Assembly (NCBI GenBank): GCA_020852925.1
Contig: JADYZU010000025.1
Coordinates: forward strand, 1 to 46,062
From: Rubellimicrobium sp.
GTDB lineage: Bacteria; Pseudomonadota; Alphaproteobacteria; Rhodobacterales; Rhodobacteraceae
Direction: 5' to 3'
DNA length: 46,062 nt
A program made the position numbers and the translations under genes. Under the pieces are notes generated by a model that was given only the letters and a program-made list of their open reading frames with translations, did no database searches and was not told where the DNA came from. The stretch's first letter is position 1; every line of letters starts with the position of its first letter. Shown piece by piece: positions 45,059 to 46,062 of this stretch.

Positions 45059-46062
45059 TCAGCGCGCGGTGCCGTCACGCCAGCTTTGCACCCAGGCCGA
45101 CAGACTCTCCACGAACTCGGCAGTCACCGCGGAACCCGAGAGGGTCACCCGCCCCGGTCCGCCGGACAATCGCAAGCCTTCGCTGACGGAATCGACCCTG
45201 TGTGCCGGCTCAGACCCTGTTTCCTGTGCAGAAAAGCGCGCGCGCATCACCTGCCGGATGATGCCGGCCTCGACCTCGGCACTCGGGGCGGGCGTGGCCG
45301 AGAGGGCCGCGACCAGGGCCGAAGCCAGACCCGGATCGGCGGCCATCGCCGCGGACAGCGCAAGGCCGGCCTTCTCGCTGATCCGCGCGGGAAAGCGCAG
45401 CACCGGATCAAGCGCGGTGACGATCGGCTGGAACGAGCGGATCTTGGAGCGTTTCGCCGGCAGCGCCGAGGCAAAGAGCGCACGCCGCGCCGCGCGGTCA
45501 TCGGCAAAGACCCCGGCCTCGACCGCGCGCAGGACGATGCGCGCGCGTTCGTAGAACGACAGATCGGCGCGGATCTCGTTCTCCTCGACCATGGCGACAT
45601 AGGCCTCGGCCCCGCCGCCGGCACGCCGCACCAGGGCAAGGACGGTGGCGAACCGGGCCTCGCCGGTCTCCTCGGCAAGGGCGCGCAGCGCGATCAGGCG
45701 CCGCCAGCCCGAGATCAGCCCGTAGCGCGGCCGGGCGCCGGGCCCGAGATCGGCCACCTCGATCGGCATCTGCTGACCGCGCCGGCGCAGGCTTTCGGTC
45801 AGTTCGGCCATGGCCTCGGGGGTGGCGGCCAGGCGGTCGCGGATCAGATGCCCCTCGGCCACCTCCGCCAGAGGCAGCGACAGGACCAGACGCCCCTCCT
45901 CCTCGGCCATGCGCAGGGTGCCCGTCACCTCGTCAAGCGCGGCGCGCACCGCCGCCTCGCCGGCGACATGGGCGACCGGCGGACGGGCAGGGGGCGGCGA
46001 TGCCCCCTCCTCGGAGAGGGGAAAGGGCCCGCCCAGGGCCGGTCCCAGTCGTCTGCGTGCCA
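45059..46062 (-). CDS. parB: ParB/RepB-type partition protein (start codon completed across the join)
   Basis: The main body of parB; only one base of the start codon lies beyond the window end, and it is supplied by position 128 across the circular join, giving 334 residues. Near residues 60-130 it has the ParB N-domain: LAATPEAMAELTESLRRRGQQMPIEV, then RYGLISGWRRLIALRAL, where SGWRR stands at the place of the CTP-binding GERR motif. VAMVEENEIRADLSFYERARIV and the downstream helices form the DNA-binding part. It loads on parS and works with ParA to place plasmid copies in daughter cells. The candidate parS follows its stop directly. Confidence 0.93.
   Translation of the reverse strand, partial: ARRRLGPALGGPFPLSEEGASPPPARPPVAHVAGEAAVRAALDEVTGTLRMAEEEGRLVLSLPLAEVAEGHLIRDRLAATPEAMAELTESLRRRGQQMPIEVADLGPGARPRYGLISGWRRLIALRALAEETGEARFATVLALVRRAGGGAEAYVAMVEENEIRADLSFYERARIVLRAVEAGVFADDRAARRALFASALPAKRSKIRSFQPIVTALDPVLRFPARISEKAGLALSAAMAADPGLASALVAALSATPAPSAEVEAGIIRQVMRARFSAQETGSEPAHRVDSVSEGLRLSGGPGRVTLSGSAVTAEFVESLSAWVQSWRDGTAR
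45936..46062. repeat. Terminal direct repeat (127 bp) identical to bases 1-127: circular contig overlap
   Basis: The last 127 bases equal the first 127 exactly, and the parB reading frame continues correctly from one end into the other. This is an assembly overlap of a circular molecule, not a biological terminal repeat. The unit length is 46062 - 127 = 45935 bases. Confidence 0.95.

Overview
The window is one complete circular replicon of about 45.9 kb that has been cut open. The first 127 bases (1-127) are repeated exactly as the last 127 (45936-46062), which is the signature of a circular contig, and the parB gene reads through the join. It carries a partition locus and a plasmid replication initiator. 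It has no rRNA, tRNA, ribosomal, transposase or conjugation genes that I can see. The very high GC content (by eye), the RepA-type (RPA family) initiator and the many Rhodobacter-like families (RTX proteins, DUF2793, Rcc01079-type spike base) suggest an alphaproteobacterium of the Rhodobacteraceae/Paracoccaceae. The genus is not determined.

Layout. 45059-46062 and 1-1551: parA-parB on the minus strand, with a perfect 16-bp palindrome just past the parB stop as candidate parS. 1552-2004: origin region with 22-bp-period iterons and a perfect DnaA box. 2005-3033: replication initiator. 3143-10572: first polysaccharide block (ugd, initiating sugar-phosphate transferase, a ClpP-fold secreted protein, a Wzy-like polymerase, a Wzc-like co-polymerase and two unknown envelope proteins). 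15388-10574, minus strand: manC-manB followed by three genes resembling the head-spike cassette of a gene transfer agent (spike base, fibre-like protein, small protein). 15607-36623: about 21 kb of plus-strand genes. In order these are a WcaI-like glycosyltransferase, gmd, fcl, a GMC oxidoreductase, an aldo/keto reductase, wzx, a second wzy, a glycosyltransferase, two acyltransferases, a Wza-like lipoprotein, two GT2 enzymes, a sulfotransferase, glf, a galactofuranosyltransferase and kpsE-kpsT-kpsM. 36636-43438: three RTX calcium-binding proteins, one of them a serralysin-type zinc protease. 43444-44958: a DUF2793 tail-fibre-like protein.

How it works together. The plasmid can make UDP-glucuronate, GDP-mannose, GDP-L-fucose and UDP-galactofuranose. 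It encodes transferases, acylation and probably sulfation. It has parts of two different export routes: Wzx/Wzy/Wzc and KpsMTE, with one Wza/KpsD-type outer-membrane lipoprotein. It therefore looks like a surface-polysaccharide or biofilm plasmid, a type known from RepA-type replicons of marine Rhodobacteraceae. The RTX proteins are probably exported by a chromosomal type I system, because none is encoded here.

The most unusual feature is that the same plasmid carries homologues of the recognition parts of a Rhodobacter-type gene transfer agent (capsule-binding head spikes and a DUF2793 tail-fibre-like protein) but no capsid, portal, terminase or tail genes. A plasmid encoding both the polysaccharide and virion adhesins that might recognise polysaccharide is the observation most worth following up.
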